Both the position numbers and the translations under genes were made by a program. A stretch of 56,956 nt of DNA, taken from the NCBI GenBank assembly GCA_947631215.1, contig CANRKN010000004.1:1-56956 (forward strand). The letters are read 5' to 3'. Shown here piece by piece: positions 41,381-48,771 of the stretch; the first letter of the stretch is position 1; every line of letters starts with the position of its first letter. The stretch comes from an uncultured Oscillospiraceae bacterium (lineage in GTDB: Bacteria > Bacillota_A > Clostridia > Oscillospirales > Oscillospiraceae). The notes under the pieces are model-generated. The model was not told the origin of the DNA. It worked only from the letters and a program-made list of their open reading frames with translations, and searched no databases.

Positions 41381-42084
41381 GTGATCGTTCCTCTCGTGTA
41401 TTGCAGATAGGAGCCCAGCAGCACCGCCGCCAGCTTCATCCGATATGTCTCCGTCTTTAAATTGCCCAGGTCGCCGGGATTAGAGAGAAAACCGCATTCC
41501 ACCAGCACGGCCGGGCAGTTCACGTTTTTCATAAGGTATATATCCTGACCGATGGGCGCCGCCAGCCGCCGGTTATCCGGGCATAGCAGCGCCGTCAGGT
41601 TGCTTTGGGCGAGCTCCGCAAGCTCCTGTCCGCCCGGGACTTTGCCATAGAACACCTGGATGCCATGGGGCGCGGCGGCGGGGTACTTGTTTTGGTGGAT
41701 GCTCAAAAGCACAGCGCCGGGGGTGTTGTTCACAAGGCCCACCCGGGCATGCTGGTCCGCCACCTTCTTGGCTGCGATGGATGCGGCGCTGTCCGGGTAC
41801 GCTATATCCTCGCTCTCTCGGGTCATGACCGTCTGAACGCCCCAGAACCGGGCCAGGGCCTCCAGCCGCAGGGCAATGTCCAGATTGACGCTGCTCTCTG
41901 TGGTGCCGTCGGCGGCTACAGCGCCCCCGTCGGCCCCGCCGTGGCCCGCGTCGATGACCAGCACTGGCGGCGGCGCGGCGGCCTCCGTCGCCCTCGCGTC
42001 ATCCTGCGCCAACAGGGCTATGACCGCGAGTAAAATGGCCGCGGCCAGCGGATGCCACCATTTGATATGAAATACTTTCCTCAT
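41377..42084 (-). CDS. cwlD: Spore cortex N-acetylmuramoyl-L-alanine amidase CwlD
   Basis: 235 residues from ATG 42084 with GAGGTG six bases upstream. A membrane anchor lies at about 9-27, then an amidase_3 domain with zinc ligands in VIDAGHGGADGG (His about 48), the Glu of the ESSVNLDI segment, SIHQNKY (His) and the terminal Glu in LVECGFLSNP. CwlD works with PdaA to make muramic delta-lactam in the spore cortex, which is needed for germination. It has a good sigma-E-type promoter. radA and DUF6873 follow without gaps. Confidence 0.93.
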   Translation of the reverse strand: MRKVFHIKWWHPLAAAILLAVIALLAQDDARATEAAAPPPVLVIDAGHGGADGGAVAADGTTESSVNLDIALRLEALARFWGVQTVMTRESEDIAYPDSAASIAAKKVADQHARVGLVNNTPGAVLLSIHQNKYPAAAPHGIQVFYGKVPGGQELAELAQSNLTALLCPDNRRLAAPIGQDIYLMKNVNCPAVLVECGFLSNPGDLGNLKTETYRMKLAAVLLGSYLQYTRGTIT

Positions 42085-42101
42085 GCAGCCCACCTCAGGA
42101 A

Positions 42102-42130
42102 AGAGTATGAGCCGCCGGAGACATCTATTC
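42102..42130 (-). promoter_or_regulatory. Sigma-E promoter for cwlD
   Basis: On the minus strand GAATAGA (42130-42124), 14 bases, CATACTCT (42109-42102): 5/7 and 7/8 to the sigma-E consensus. The predicted start near 42095 gives a leader of only about 10 bases that begins at the ribosome site. A 4-bp CTCA/TGAG stem is a weak version of the hairpins at the other sporulation genes. Confidence 0.6.
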
Positions 42131-42146
42131 AGTCGTTTTACAGAGA

Positions 42147-42188
42147 AAAACGAGGTACGATGCTTATAAAAGCATTATACCTCGTTTT
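42147..42188 (-). terminator. Terminator after spoIVA
   Basis: AAAACGAGGTA (42147-42157) pairs with TACCTCGTTTT (42178-42188); an inner ATGCTT/AAGCAT stem adds length. T runs on both strands make it usable in either direction. Confidence 0.85.
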
Positions 42189-42207
42189 GACTTTATAACG
42201 CAACTGT

Positions 42208-43680
42208 TTATAACACGATGCAGATGAGCCTTGTGCCGCCGTCGTTCACCAGCTTCTGGATGGTGGCGCGAAGCCGGTTCCGTGCCGCGGGCGGCATGTG
42301 CTGCAGCTTGGTGGTCAGCCCCTCCTCCGCAATGTCATAGAGGGACTTGCCGAAGATATTGGACTCCCATATGCGGTTGATGTCCCCGTCGAAGCCCTGC
42401 AGGAGGAAAGAAACGATCTGCTCCGAGGCCTTCTCCCCGCCCACAGCCGGGGACACCTCCGTCTCCACATGGGTACGGAACAGGTGTATGGCCGGGGCGC
42501 TGGCTTTCAGGCGCACGCTGTAGCGCCCGCCGCGGCTCACGATCTGGGGCTCCTCCAGCTCCATCTCCTCCGGGCCGGGCATGATGATGCCGTAGCCGGT
42601 CTCCCGGGCCTGTTCCAGGGCCTCGTGGACGTGGTCATACTCGGTCTTCACGCTCTTCAAAGACCTAAGGAGTTCCATCAGGTCCCCGTCGTCCCGGATC
42701 TCAAAGCCGGACTGCTCGCTGATGGTGCGGTAGTAGAGGGACTGCTCCAGTTCCACCACGGCGCTGGCCGTGCCGGCGCCGGCTTGAACGGAGGATATAC
42801 GGGCCTGCCCCACCAGCTCGCTGGCGGCCAGGGTCTCCATGCAGCCGTAGGCGTCCCGCAGGGCGTTCATGCTCCCGCTTGCCTCGGTGAGCATCTGATA
42901 GATGGTCTGCACCAGCTCGCAGTCCTCCGGCAGGGCCTCCGCCCAGGCGGGCAGCCACAGGGAAAGCTCCTGCAGGGGGAATTGGAACAATATGGCCTCC
43001 ATGACGGCGTGCACGTCCTTGCTGTCCAGGTCCTGACAGCTCAGAGCCATGCAGGGCACGTCGTACTGTGTGCTGAGCTGTGCCGCCAGAGTCATGGCGG
43101 CCTCCCCCGTGGGCTCCGCGCTGTTGACGATGACGGCGAAGGGCTTGCCGATGTCCTTGAGCTCTTTGATGACGCGCTCCTCCGCGGCCAGGTAGTTCTC
43201 ACGGGGGATGTCCCCGATAGTGCCGTCGGTGGTGATGACGACGCCGATGGTGGAGTGATCGGAGATGACCTTACGCGTCCCCTCCTCCGCCGCCTGGGTC
43301 ATGGTGATCTCATGGTCATACCAGGGCGTCATCACCTTCCGCTCGTTCCCGTCCTCATAGAGCCCCTCTGCCCCGGGGACCATGTAGCCCACGCAGTCGA
43401 TGAGCCGCAGCTTCGCGGTGACCTCCGCGCTGAGGACAAGCTCCGCGGCCTCCTCCGGCACGAACTTGGGCTCCGCCGTCATGATGGTCCGGCCAGAGCC
43501 GGACTGGGGCAGCTCGTCGCGGGCGCGCTCCTTCTTATATACGTTTTCGATGTTGGGGATGACCAGCGTCTCCATGAAACGCTTGATGAAGGTCGATTTC
43601 CCCGTCCGCACCGGCCCGACGACGCCTAAATAGATGTCCCCGTCCGTCCTGCGGGCAATATCCTCATAGATGCTGTCCAC
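42208..43680 (-). CDS. spoIVA: Stage IV sporulation protein A, spore coat ATPase
   Basis: 490 residues from GTG 43680, chosen because GGAGGG lies seven bases upstream and the protein then starts DSIYEDIARRTDGDIYLG, as in other SpoIVA; the TTG at 43695 is inside the ribosome site. Bacillus SpoIVA is 492 residues. Walker A GPVRTGKST is near residue 22, followed by DELPQSGSGRTIMT, DCVGYMVPGA and STIGVVITTDGTIGD. It hydrolyses ATP to polymerise on the forespore surface and is the platform for coat assembly. The SipL-like protein at 13831-15333 is its expected partner. Confidence 0.96.
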   Translation of the reverse strand: MDSIYEDIARRTDGDIYLGVVGPVRTGKSTFIKRFMETLVIPNIENVYKKERARDELPQSGSGRTIMTAEPKFVPEEAAELVLSAEVTAKLRLIDCVGYMVPGAEGLYEDGNERKVMTPWYDHEITMTQAAEEGTRKVISDHSTIGVVITTDGTIGDIPRENYLAAEERVIKELKDIGKPFAVIVNSAEPTGEAAMTLAAQLSTQYDVPCMALSCQDLDSKDVHAVMEAILFQFPLQELSLWLPAWAEALPEDCELVQTIYQMLTEASGSMNALRDAYGCMETLAASELVGQARISSVQAGAGTASAVVELEQSLYYRTISEQSGFEIRDDGDLMELLRSLKSVKTEYDHVHEALEQARETGYGIIMPGPEEMELEEPQIVSRGGRYSVRLKASAPAIHLFRTHVETEVSPAVGGEKASEQIVSFLLQGFDGDINRIWESNIFGKSLYDIAEEGLTTKLQHMPPAARNRLRATIQKLVNDGGTRLICIVL

Positions 43681-43684
43681 ACTT

Positions 43685-43730
43685 GATCCCTCCAAGGCAT
43701 GTTTGCTTAAACATACGCCCGGGAGGGATC
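43685..43730 (-). promoter_or_regulatory. 9-bp inverted repeat covering the spoIVA ribosome site
   Basis: On the minus strand GATCCCTCC (43730-43722) pairs with GGAGGGATC (43693-43685), which contains the Shine-Dalgarno of spoIVA. Between them ATGTTT/AAACAT (about 43700-43713) forms a smaller stem. CATAAACG just outside the left arm is a possible sigma-E -10, but its -35 is poor (3/7). Confidence 0.6.
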
Positions 43731-43743
43731 GTTTATGACAGAT

Positions 43744-44511
43744 TCAAATGAACTGCACGGTCTGTTTGTGGATAGCGGAAACGCGTACTTCTATCTCCGG
43801 GAACGCCCCGGTGAGCCACCCGTGGAGCACCGGCACCACCACGTTCTCCGTGCAGAAGTGGTCCGCGTCGATGAGGTTGAGCCCTAAGTGCTTCGCCTCC
43901 AGGAACTGGTGGTACTTCACGTCCGCCGTCACATAGGTGTCGCACCCCGCCGCCGCGGCGAGACCGATGTCTCCGCCGCCGGAGCCGCCGCACACCGCGA
44001 GGCGCTTGACCGGCTTTCCCGCGTCATGATAGCGCAGGCCGTTGGAGGCGAGCCGCTTCTTCACAAAAGGAAGAAACTCGGAAAATGGAACCTCTTGGGA
44101 GAGCTCGCCGACGCGGCCTATGGCCGTGTCCGGCTCCAATATGGCCTCGGCTTTGCCGCCCAGGGCGGCCATCAGCGCGTCGTTCACGCCGCCTTTGGCC
44201 GCGTCCAGGTTGGTGTGCATGCATATGGCGGCGACGCCCTTTTCCGCGAGAGACAGGGCCAGATGGCCCTCCATGGTGCTGTCCGTCACCGTCTTCAGCT
44301 CAAAAAACAGCGGATGGTGGCTCACGATGAGCTCCGCACCCATGTTGGCGGCCTCGTCGATGACCTCCGCCGTGATGTCCAGCGCCGTCAGGATGCGCGT
44401 CACGGGCCTTGCGCTGTGTCCCACCAGGAGCCCTACGTTATCAAACTCCATCTTCCCCGCCACCGGGGCCCTCTCATTCAAAAACGCGAACACGTCACCG
44501 ACCGTCGTCAT
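43744..44511 (-). CDS. Nif3-like dinuclear metal protein (DUF34)
   Basis: 255 residues. Two-metal site residues are visible: FDNVGLLVG, VSHHPLFF (His pair about residue 65), HTNLDAAKGGVNDAL and the C-terminal SGGGDIGLAAAAGCDTYVTAD with LIDADHFCTE. This is the short bacterial form without the inserted PII-like domain. Function is debated; suggested roles include GTP cyclohydrolase-like activity and metal handling. Its start overlaps the trmK end by 17 bases, a very common gene pair in Firmicutes. Confidence 0.93.
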   Translation of the reverse strand: MTTVGDVFAFLNERAPVAGKMEFDNVGLLVGHSARPVTRILTALDITAEVIDEAANMGAELIVSHHPLFFELKTVTDSTMEGHLALSLAEKGVAAICMHTNLDAAKGGVNDALMAALGGKAEAILEPDTAIGRVGELSQEVPFSEFLPFVKKRLASNGLRYHDAGKPVKRLAVCGGSGGGDIGLAAAAGCDTYVTADVKYHQFLEAKHLGLNLIDADHFCTENVVVPVLHGWLTGAFPEIEVRVSAIHKQTVQFI

Positions 44512-45169
44512 GGCATAGCCTCCTTCTGATCTCGTCGTATTCCTTTACCAGCGCGGCCGCTGCTTCGTCATAGGGCGCGGCCTTTTCCGCCTGGGCGCGC
44601 ATCACATCCAGGTACTCTCCCAAAAGCGGGTCGTTTTCTACCTGCTCCAGCAGGCCCAGCTGCAGCTCCGCCTCCGTATAGGCGCGGCCCTCGCCGCTCC
44701 GGGCGGTCAGGATGGGATAGACGCGCCTGGCGTCCCGGACAAGCTGCTCTGTCAGGATTTCATAGCCGTTGTCCAGGAGGAACCGGCGCAGGTCCGCCTT
44801 CTTGCTCTGTGGCTCCAGGATGAGGAGGGTCCCCTCCTCCCTGGGCCATGGCGCCGCGGCGAGGATATCGATCATGGTCTCCCCGCCCATGCCCGCCAGG
44901 ATGACCGTGTCGCCGTCGGCGGGGCCTATGCCTGTAAGGCCGTCCGTCTGCATTAGGCGGATGCGGTCAGCGGTGCCGTTTTTTTCAAGAAGCGCCCGGG
45001 CACTCTCCAGGGGTCCGGAGCGGACGTCCGTAGCCAGCACGGACGGGCAGCGCCCGGACTGGACCAGCCACACGGGGACCATGGCGTGGTCAGTACCTAC
45101 GTCGATGGGCCTTGCCCCCTCTGGGACAAGCCTGGCCACGGCGGCAAGGCGGGGTGATAAATGTATCAT
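44495..45169 (-). CDS. trmK: tRNA (adenine-22-N1)-methyltransferase TrmK
   Basis: 224 residues from ATG 45169. SAM-dependent methylation of A22 in tRNA. The Rossmann start PIDVGTDHAMVPVWLVQSG, the following ATDVRSGPLESA and the catalytic-loop ILAGMGGETM are typical, with a C-terminal coiled-coil. No clear Shine-Dalgarno lies before the start, and the gene begins eight bases after a strong terminator, so expression probably depends on read-through. Confidence 0.92.
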   Translation of the reverse strand: MIHLSPRLAAVARLVPEGARPIDVGTDHAMVPVWLVQSGRCPSVLATDVRSGPLESARALLEKNGTADRIRLMQTDGLTGIGPADGDTVILAGMGGETMIDILAAAPWPREEGTLLILEPQSKKADLRRFLLDNGYEILTEQLVRDARRVYPILTARSGEGRAYTEAELQLGLLEQVENDPLLGEYLDVMRAQAEKAAPYDEAAAALVKEYDEIRRRLCHDDGR

Positions 45170-45176
45170 AGGCAAT

Positions 45177-45203
45177 AAAAAAGCGGCGGGTGTTCCCCGC
45201 CGC
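45177..45203 (-). terminator. Terminator after the DUF1858 gene
   Basis: GCGGCGGG (45183-45190) and CCCGCCGC (45196-45203) form an 8-bp GC stem. On the minus strand it is followed by TTTTTT, and it lies immediately before trmK. Confidence 0.85.
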
Positions 45204-45212
45204 GTATGGGTC

Positions 45213-45425
45213 TCAGGCCTCGGCGTGCGCCGCGATGTAGTCGTTTACTTCCTTCACAAAGGGCTCGACCTCCACCCCATGGGCCCGGCAGGCCTGCTCC
45301 ACGCTCTCGCCGGTGGCGAAGGCGCAGCCCAGGCAGTGCATGCCGATGCGCTGGAACAGGGGCTGGGTGACGGGGGCGTTGACCATGATATCGTAAACGA
45401 TGGTATCCTTCGTGATCTGGTACAT
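45213..45425 (-). CDS. DUF1858 domain protein (redox disulfide type)
   Basis: 70 residues from ATG 45425 with GGGAGGT seven bases upstream; a longer in-frame start at 45458 overlaps the promoter. It shows ITKDTIVYDIMVNAP, then IGMHCLGCAFATGESVEQA with the CxxC pair. The family was named for hybrid-cluster-protein-associated redox disulfide proteins. Role unknown; a redox switch or small thiol carrier is likely. It is a single-gene unit with its own promoter and terminator. Confidence 0.88.
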   Translation of the reverse strand: MYQITKDTIVYDIMVNAPVTQPLFQRIGMHCLGCAFATGESVEQACRAHGVEVEPFVKEVNDYIAAHAEA

Positions 45426-45458
45426 GTGCGTTACCTCCCAATGATCGTTTCTTGTCAT

Positions 45459-45487
45459 ATTATATCCCGCGGGACAGGATAATTCAA
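45459..45487 (-). promoter_or_regulatory. Sigma-A promoter of DUF1858 gene with a palindromic spacer
   Basis: On the minus strand TTGAAT (45487-45482), 17 bases, TATAAT (45464-45459). The spacer contains the 10-base perfect palindrome TCCCGCGGGA (45465-45474) next to the -10, a good place for a repressor. Confidence 0.75.
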
Positions 45488-45496
45488 TACGGAAAA

Positions 45497-45535
45497 TAAA
45501 AAATAGAGGGAGCGGCGAACGCTCCCCCTATTTTT
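45497..45535 (-). terminator. Terminator after the zinc-ribbon gene
   Basis: ATAGAGGGAGCG (45503-45514) pairs with CGCTCCCCCTAT (45520-45531) with one mismatch. T runs are present on both strands. Confidence 0.8.
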
Positions 45536-45548
45536 GTCAGCAAACGAA

Positions 45549-45830
45549 TTACAGTTCGCCGGCGCGCATCTTCGCGAAGCACTCGCTGCAATAGACGGGG
45601 CGGTCGCTCTTCGGCTCGAAGGGGACGCGGGCCTCGCCGCCGCAGGCGGCGCAAGTAGCGGTGAAGTACTCCCGGGGACCGCGGGCAGCGGCCTTGCGGG
45701 CGTCACGGCAGGCCTTGCAGCGCTGGGGCTCATTCTGGAAGCCGCGCTCAGCATAGAACTCCTGCTCACCGGCAGTGAACACGAACTCCTGGCCGCATTC
45801 CTTGCAGATAAGGGTCTTGTCTTCGTACAT
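45549..45830 (-). CDS. Zinc-ribbon protein, unknown function
   Basis: 93 residues with four CxxC pairs forming two possible zinc ribbons: CKEC...CKAC (residues 9-42) and CAAC...CSEC (about 60-84). The segment FVFTAGEQEFYAERGFQNEP is the usual signature of the zf-trcl type ribbon seen in many clostridial genomes. AGAGGA lies before the ATG. A weak promoter (ATAACA, 17 bp, TATACT) overlaps the sigH end. It may bind nucleic acid or another protein. Confidence 0.85.
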   Translation of the reverse strand: MYEDKTLICKECGQEFVFTAGEQEFYAERGFQNEPQRCKACRDARKAAARGPREYFTATCAACGGEARVPFEPKSDRPVYCSECFAKMRAGEL

Positions 45831-45878
45831 TGTGGTTCCTCTCTTTAAAAGTTTTCCCAGACGGGCAGTATATTGCGA

Positions 45879-46493
45879 TCAGCTTTCGCTGTTATCGCCG
45901 GAGGGCAGCTTTGCCAGTTTGCGCCGGATGCGCTGAACGGCATTATCCACGGCTTTCACATCCCTGCCCGACGCCGCGGCCATCTCACCATAAGACAGGC
46001 CGTCCAGATACAGGCGGAGAATATTCGCTTCCAGTTTTGACAAACACCGTGAATAGGCGGAAATGAACTCGTTTTCGGTCTCTCTGGCCAGAACCTGCTC
46101 CTCGGGACTGCGTGCGTAAAAGTTAGTGCCTAGGGACTGGGATTCATCTGAGAGGACATCTTCCAGGGATACGCCGTCGTTGAGCGGCGCGTTTTTCATG
46201 CGGTTGGCGCTGCGGACTGCGGAACGGATACGGTTGTGGATACAAGTCTCTGCGTAGGTCTTGAAGGTGGCGCCCTTTGCCTCGTCGTATTCCCTTATGG
46301 CGGACAACAGACCGAGCATACCCTCCTGGATCAGGTCCTCGCTGTCGCCGCCGGCCAGGAAATAAGGCCGGGCGCACATGCGCACAACGCGGGCATATCG
46401 CTCCGCCAAGGCCTCTTCCGCCCCGGCCACCCGCGCTTTCGCCAGTGACTGCAACTCTTCGTCCGATTTGGTTGTATAGTTATAATAATACAC
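45879..46493 (-). CDS. sigH: Sporulation sigma factor SigH (sigma-30)
   Basis: 204 residues from GTG 46493; a TTG one codon upstream is the alternative. Sigma-70 region 2 has EDLIQEGMLGLLSAIREYD and FKTYAETCIHNRI, and region 4 is LSYGEMAAASGRDVKAVDNA. This sequence pattern is that of sigma-H, which turns on early sporulation genes. There is no Shine-Dalgarno before the start, and the -10 box of its promoter ends two bases before the TTG, so the mRNA may be leaderless. The gene stands alone between ruvB and the zinc-ribbon gene. Confidence 0.93.
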   Translation of the reverse strand: MYYYNYTTKSDEELQSLAKARVAGAEEALAERYARVVRMCARPYFLAGGDSEDLIQEGMLGLLSAIREYDEAKGATFKTYAETCIHNRIRSAVRSANRMKNAPLNDGVSLEDVLSDESQSLGTNFYARSPEEQVLARETENEFISAYSRCLSKLEANILRLYLDGLSYGEMAAASGRDVKAVDNAVQRIRRKLAKLPSGDNSES

Positions 46494-46498
46494 CAATG

Positions 46499-46526
46499 AT
46501 TATATATCGTTTGCCAAAGAAGTCAA
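46499..46526 (-). promoter_or_regulatory. Sigma-A promoter for sigH
   Basis: On the minus strand TTGACT (46526-46521), 16 bases, TATAAT (46504-46499). The predicted start falls at the GTG start codon of sigH. Confidence 0.75.
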
Positions 46527-46536
46527 GCATTTTTTA

Positions 46537-46578
46537 CAAAATTTGTCGCTATTTTCGATGGAAATCAACCAAATTTTG
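46537..46578. promoter_or_regulatory. Inverted repeat upstream of sigH
   Basis: CAAAATTTG (46537-46545) and CAAATTTTG (46570-46578) are 9-base complements, 24 bases apart, in an AT-rich stretch between ruvB and the sigH -35. It may be an operator or part of the ruvB 3' end; no T run follows. AbrB-type control of sigH, known in Bacillus, would fit an AT-rich site, but I have no direct evidence. Confidence 0.4.
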
Positions 46579-46609
46579 GCTATTTTCTGCAAAAAATACC
46601 ACAAATTCC

Positions 46610-47650
46610 TTATATTTCCAGCTTCTGCTGGCCCAAATACTCTAACCCTAAGTGCTCATACGCCTTTTGGGTGACACACCGGCCACGGAGGGTGCGGGTC
46701 AGAAAGCCCTGCTGGAGAAGGAAGGGCTCATACACGTCCTCCAGCGTCACCGCCTCCTCGTTGATGGTGGCGGCCAATGCCTCCAGGCCCACCGGCCCCC
46801 CGTTATAGAGCTCGATGATACTGCGGAGCATGCGCCTGTCCACGTTGTCCAGGCCCGCCTGGTCCACCTCCAGGCGCAGCAGCGCCTCGTTGGCGATGTC
46901 CTTGGTGATGATCCCCTCCCCTTTCACCTGGGCAAAGTCCCGGACGCGCCTAAGCATGCGATTTGCGATACGGGGGGTGCCCCGGCTGCGGGAGGCGATC
47001 TCCACGGCCCCGTCCGGCTCAATAGCCACGCCCAGGATGTTGGCGCTGCGCTCCACGATGCGCCGCAGGTCCTCGGTGGAGTAGAGCTCCAGCCGGAGCA
47101 CCACGCCGAACCGGTCACGAAGGGGCGCGGAGAGCTGGCCCGACCGGGTGGTGGCGCCGATAAGGGTGAAGTGGGGTAGGTCCAGGCGGATGGAGTTGGC
47201 CGAGGGGCCCTTCCCAAGGATGATGTCGATGGCGTAATCCTCCATGGCGGGATAGAGTATCTCCTCCACAGAGCGGTTGAGCCGGTGTATCTCATCCAGG
47301 AACAGGATGTCGTTTTCCTGCAGATTCGTCAGCAGCGCCACCAGGTCGCCGGGCTTTTCAATGGCCGGGCCGGAGGTGATGCGCATATTGACGCCCATCT
47401 CGTTGGCGATGACCCCGGCCAGGGTGGTCTTGCCCAGGCCCGGGGGGCCGTGGAGCAGCACGTGATCCAGGGGCTCATTGCGAAGCTTGGCCGCCTGGAT
47501 GAACACGGCCAGATTCTCCTTGGCCTTTTCCTGGCCGGTATAGTCCTCCAGGCGCTTGGGCCGCAGTGACGCCTCCGTGGCGTCCTCCGGCTGGAAGGCG
47601 GCGGTGGTGAGGATCTGCTCGGGACTCTCGTCGGAAAAATTGATGCTCAT
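46610..47650 (-). CDS. ruvB: Holliday junction helicase RuvB
   Basis: 346 residues, normal length. AAA+ motor: Walker [12 protein letters not shown] (about residue 63), Walker B FLDEIHR, sensor 1 GATTR and the arginine finger region RFG, followed by the winged-helix domain ([33 protein letters not shown]). With RuvA it moves Holliday junctions. It starts 12 bases after ruvA and is the last gene of the long minus-strand operon. Confidence 0.97.
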   Translation of the reverse strand: MSINFSDESPEQILTTAAFQPEDATEASLRPKRLEDYTGQEKAKENLAVFIQAAKLRNEPLDHVLLHGPPGLGKTTLAGVIANEMGVNMRITSGPAIEKPGDLVALLTNLQENDILFLDEIHRLNRSVEEILYPAMEDYAIDIILGKGPSANSIRLDLPHFTLIGATTRSGQLSAPLRDRFGVVLRLELYSTEDLRRIVERSANILGVAIEPDGAVEIASRSRGTPRIANRMLRRVRDFAQVKGEGIITKDIANEALLRLEVDQAGLDNVDRRMLRSIIELYNGGPVGLEALAATINEEAVTLEDVYEPFLLQQGFLTRTLRGRCVTQKAYEHLGLEYLGQQKLEI

Positions 47651-47662
47651 GGGGCCCCTCCC

Positions 47663-48271
47663 TCACTTCATCATGCCGCGCAGAGCGGCCCGTATGGCAT
47701 CCTCCAGACTCATGGCCTCCAGGTCCAGGCCCTTGATGGCCGCGGCGCACTCCGCCCGGCTGTAGCCCAGCACGGTCAGTGCGCTCATGAGGTCTGAAAG
47801 CTTCGTCTGCTTCCCGCCGCCGGAGGCGGGCATGGTGACGCCCATATCCGTGGGCGCCATGGAGCCGGACTGCTTTTGGATCTTGTCCTTCAGCTCCAAT
47901 ATGATTCGCTGGGCAAGCCGCTTTCCCACGCCGGGGGCGGAGGTCAGCACCCTCTCGTCGTCGGACATGATGGCGGCGCAGACGCGCTCAGGGGTGTTGG
48001 AGGACAAAATGGCGATGGCCACCTTGGGCCCCACGCCGGACACGGAGATGAGCATCTCAAAGCACCGCCGCTCCCCCGCCGTGGCGAAGCCATAGAGGTC
48101 GAAGGCATCCTCCCGGACCTGCTCGCAGATGAAGACCTTGGCGCTCTCGCCCAGGTGGAGCTGGCCCAGGGTGTAAGCGGTGGTATTCACCTCAAAGCCC
48201 ACGCCGCCGCACTCAATGACGGCCAGACCCGGCTCCAGGTCGGTGACGGTGCCATTCAGATGGTGGAACAT
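47663..48271 (-). CDS. ruvA: Holliday junction binding protein RuvA
   Basis: 202 residues from ATG 48271 with AAGGAGGAG upstream; a longer frame start lies inside ruvC. N-terminal OB domain (MFHHLNGTV...), two helix-hairpin-helix motifs (LISVSGVGPKVAIAILS and APGVGKRLAQRIILELK) and a C-terminal domain (SALTVLGYSRAECAAAI) that contacts RuvB. It overlaps ruvC by 16 bases. Confidence 0.95.
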   Translation of the reverse strand: MFHHLNGTVTDLEPGLAVIECGGVGFEVNTTAYTLGQLHLGESAKVFICEQVREDAFDLYGFATAGERRCFEMLISVSGVGPKVAIAILSSNTPERVCAAIMSDDERVLTSAPGVGKRLAQRIILELKDKIQKQSGSMAPTDMGVTMPASGGGKQTKLSDLMSALTVLGYSRAECAAAIKGLDLEAMSLEDAIRAALRGMMK

Positions 48272-48771
48272 GGGTCCTCTCCTCCTTTTACTGTGAGCTT
48301 GCTGGTCATGCTCCTGGCGTGGCATATGGCCAGGGCCAGGGCGTCCGCCGCGTCGTCGGGCTTGGGCGGCGATTTCATGTTTAAAAGCCGCTGGACCATG
48401 TAGATGACCTGGTTCTTTTTGGCATTCCCGTAGCCCACCACCGCCTGCTTCACCTGCATGGGCGTGTACTCAAACACGGGCACGCCGCTGCGGTAGCAGC
48501 TCAATAATATGACCCCCCGCCCATGGGCCACGGCGATGCCGGTGGTGATGTTCTTGGAGAAGAACAGTTCCTCCACGGAGATGGCCTCCGGGGCGAAGGT
48601 GACGATGAGCTCATTGAGGTCATTGTAGATCATGTCCAGGCGTGGCGACAGGGGCGTGTTGGGGGGCGTGGTGATGGCGCCGCAGGCCACGTAGGTATTT
48701 CTGCCCTTCTCCGCGTCGATGACGCCGAAGCCCACCGTGCCTACGCCGGGGTCGATGCCCAATATCCTCAC
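48256..48771 (-). CDS. ruvC: Holliday junction endonuclease RuvC
   Basis: 171 residues from GTG 48771, in a GTGA overlap with ribF. Acidic catalytic residues are in ILGIDPGVGTVG (Asp7), VEELFF (Glu) and the late PDDAADALALAICH (Asp pair). It resolves junctions branch-migrated by RuvAB. Order ruvC-ruvA-ruvB is usual. Confidence 0.96.
   Translation of the reverse strand: MRILGIDPGVGTVGFGVIDAEKGRNTYVACGAITTPPNTPLSPRLDMIYNDLNELIVTFAPEAISVEELFFSKNITTGIAVAHGRGVILLSCYRSGVPVFEYTPMQVKQAVVGYGNAKKNQVIYMVQRLLNMKSPPKPDDAADALALAICHARSMTSKLTVKGGEDPCSTI

Noticed and set aside
43735..43900. Short plus-strand frame with a good ribosome site (GGGAGGG) near 43735
   Set aside because: The ribosome-like sequence is simply the other half of the spoIVA palindrome, and the frame runs into the Nif3-like gene in antisense with no conserved features.
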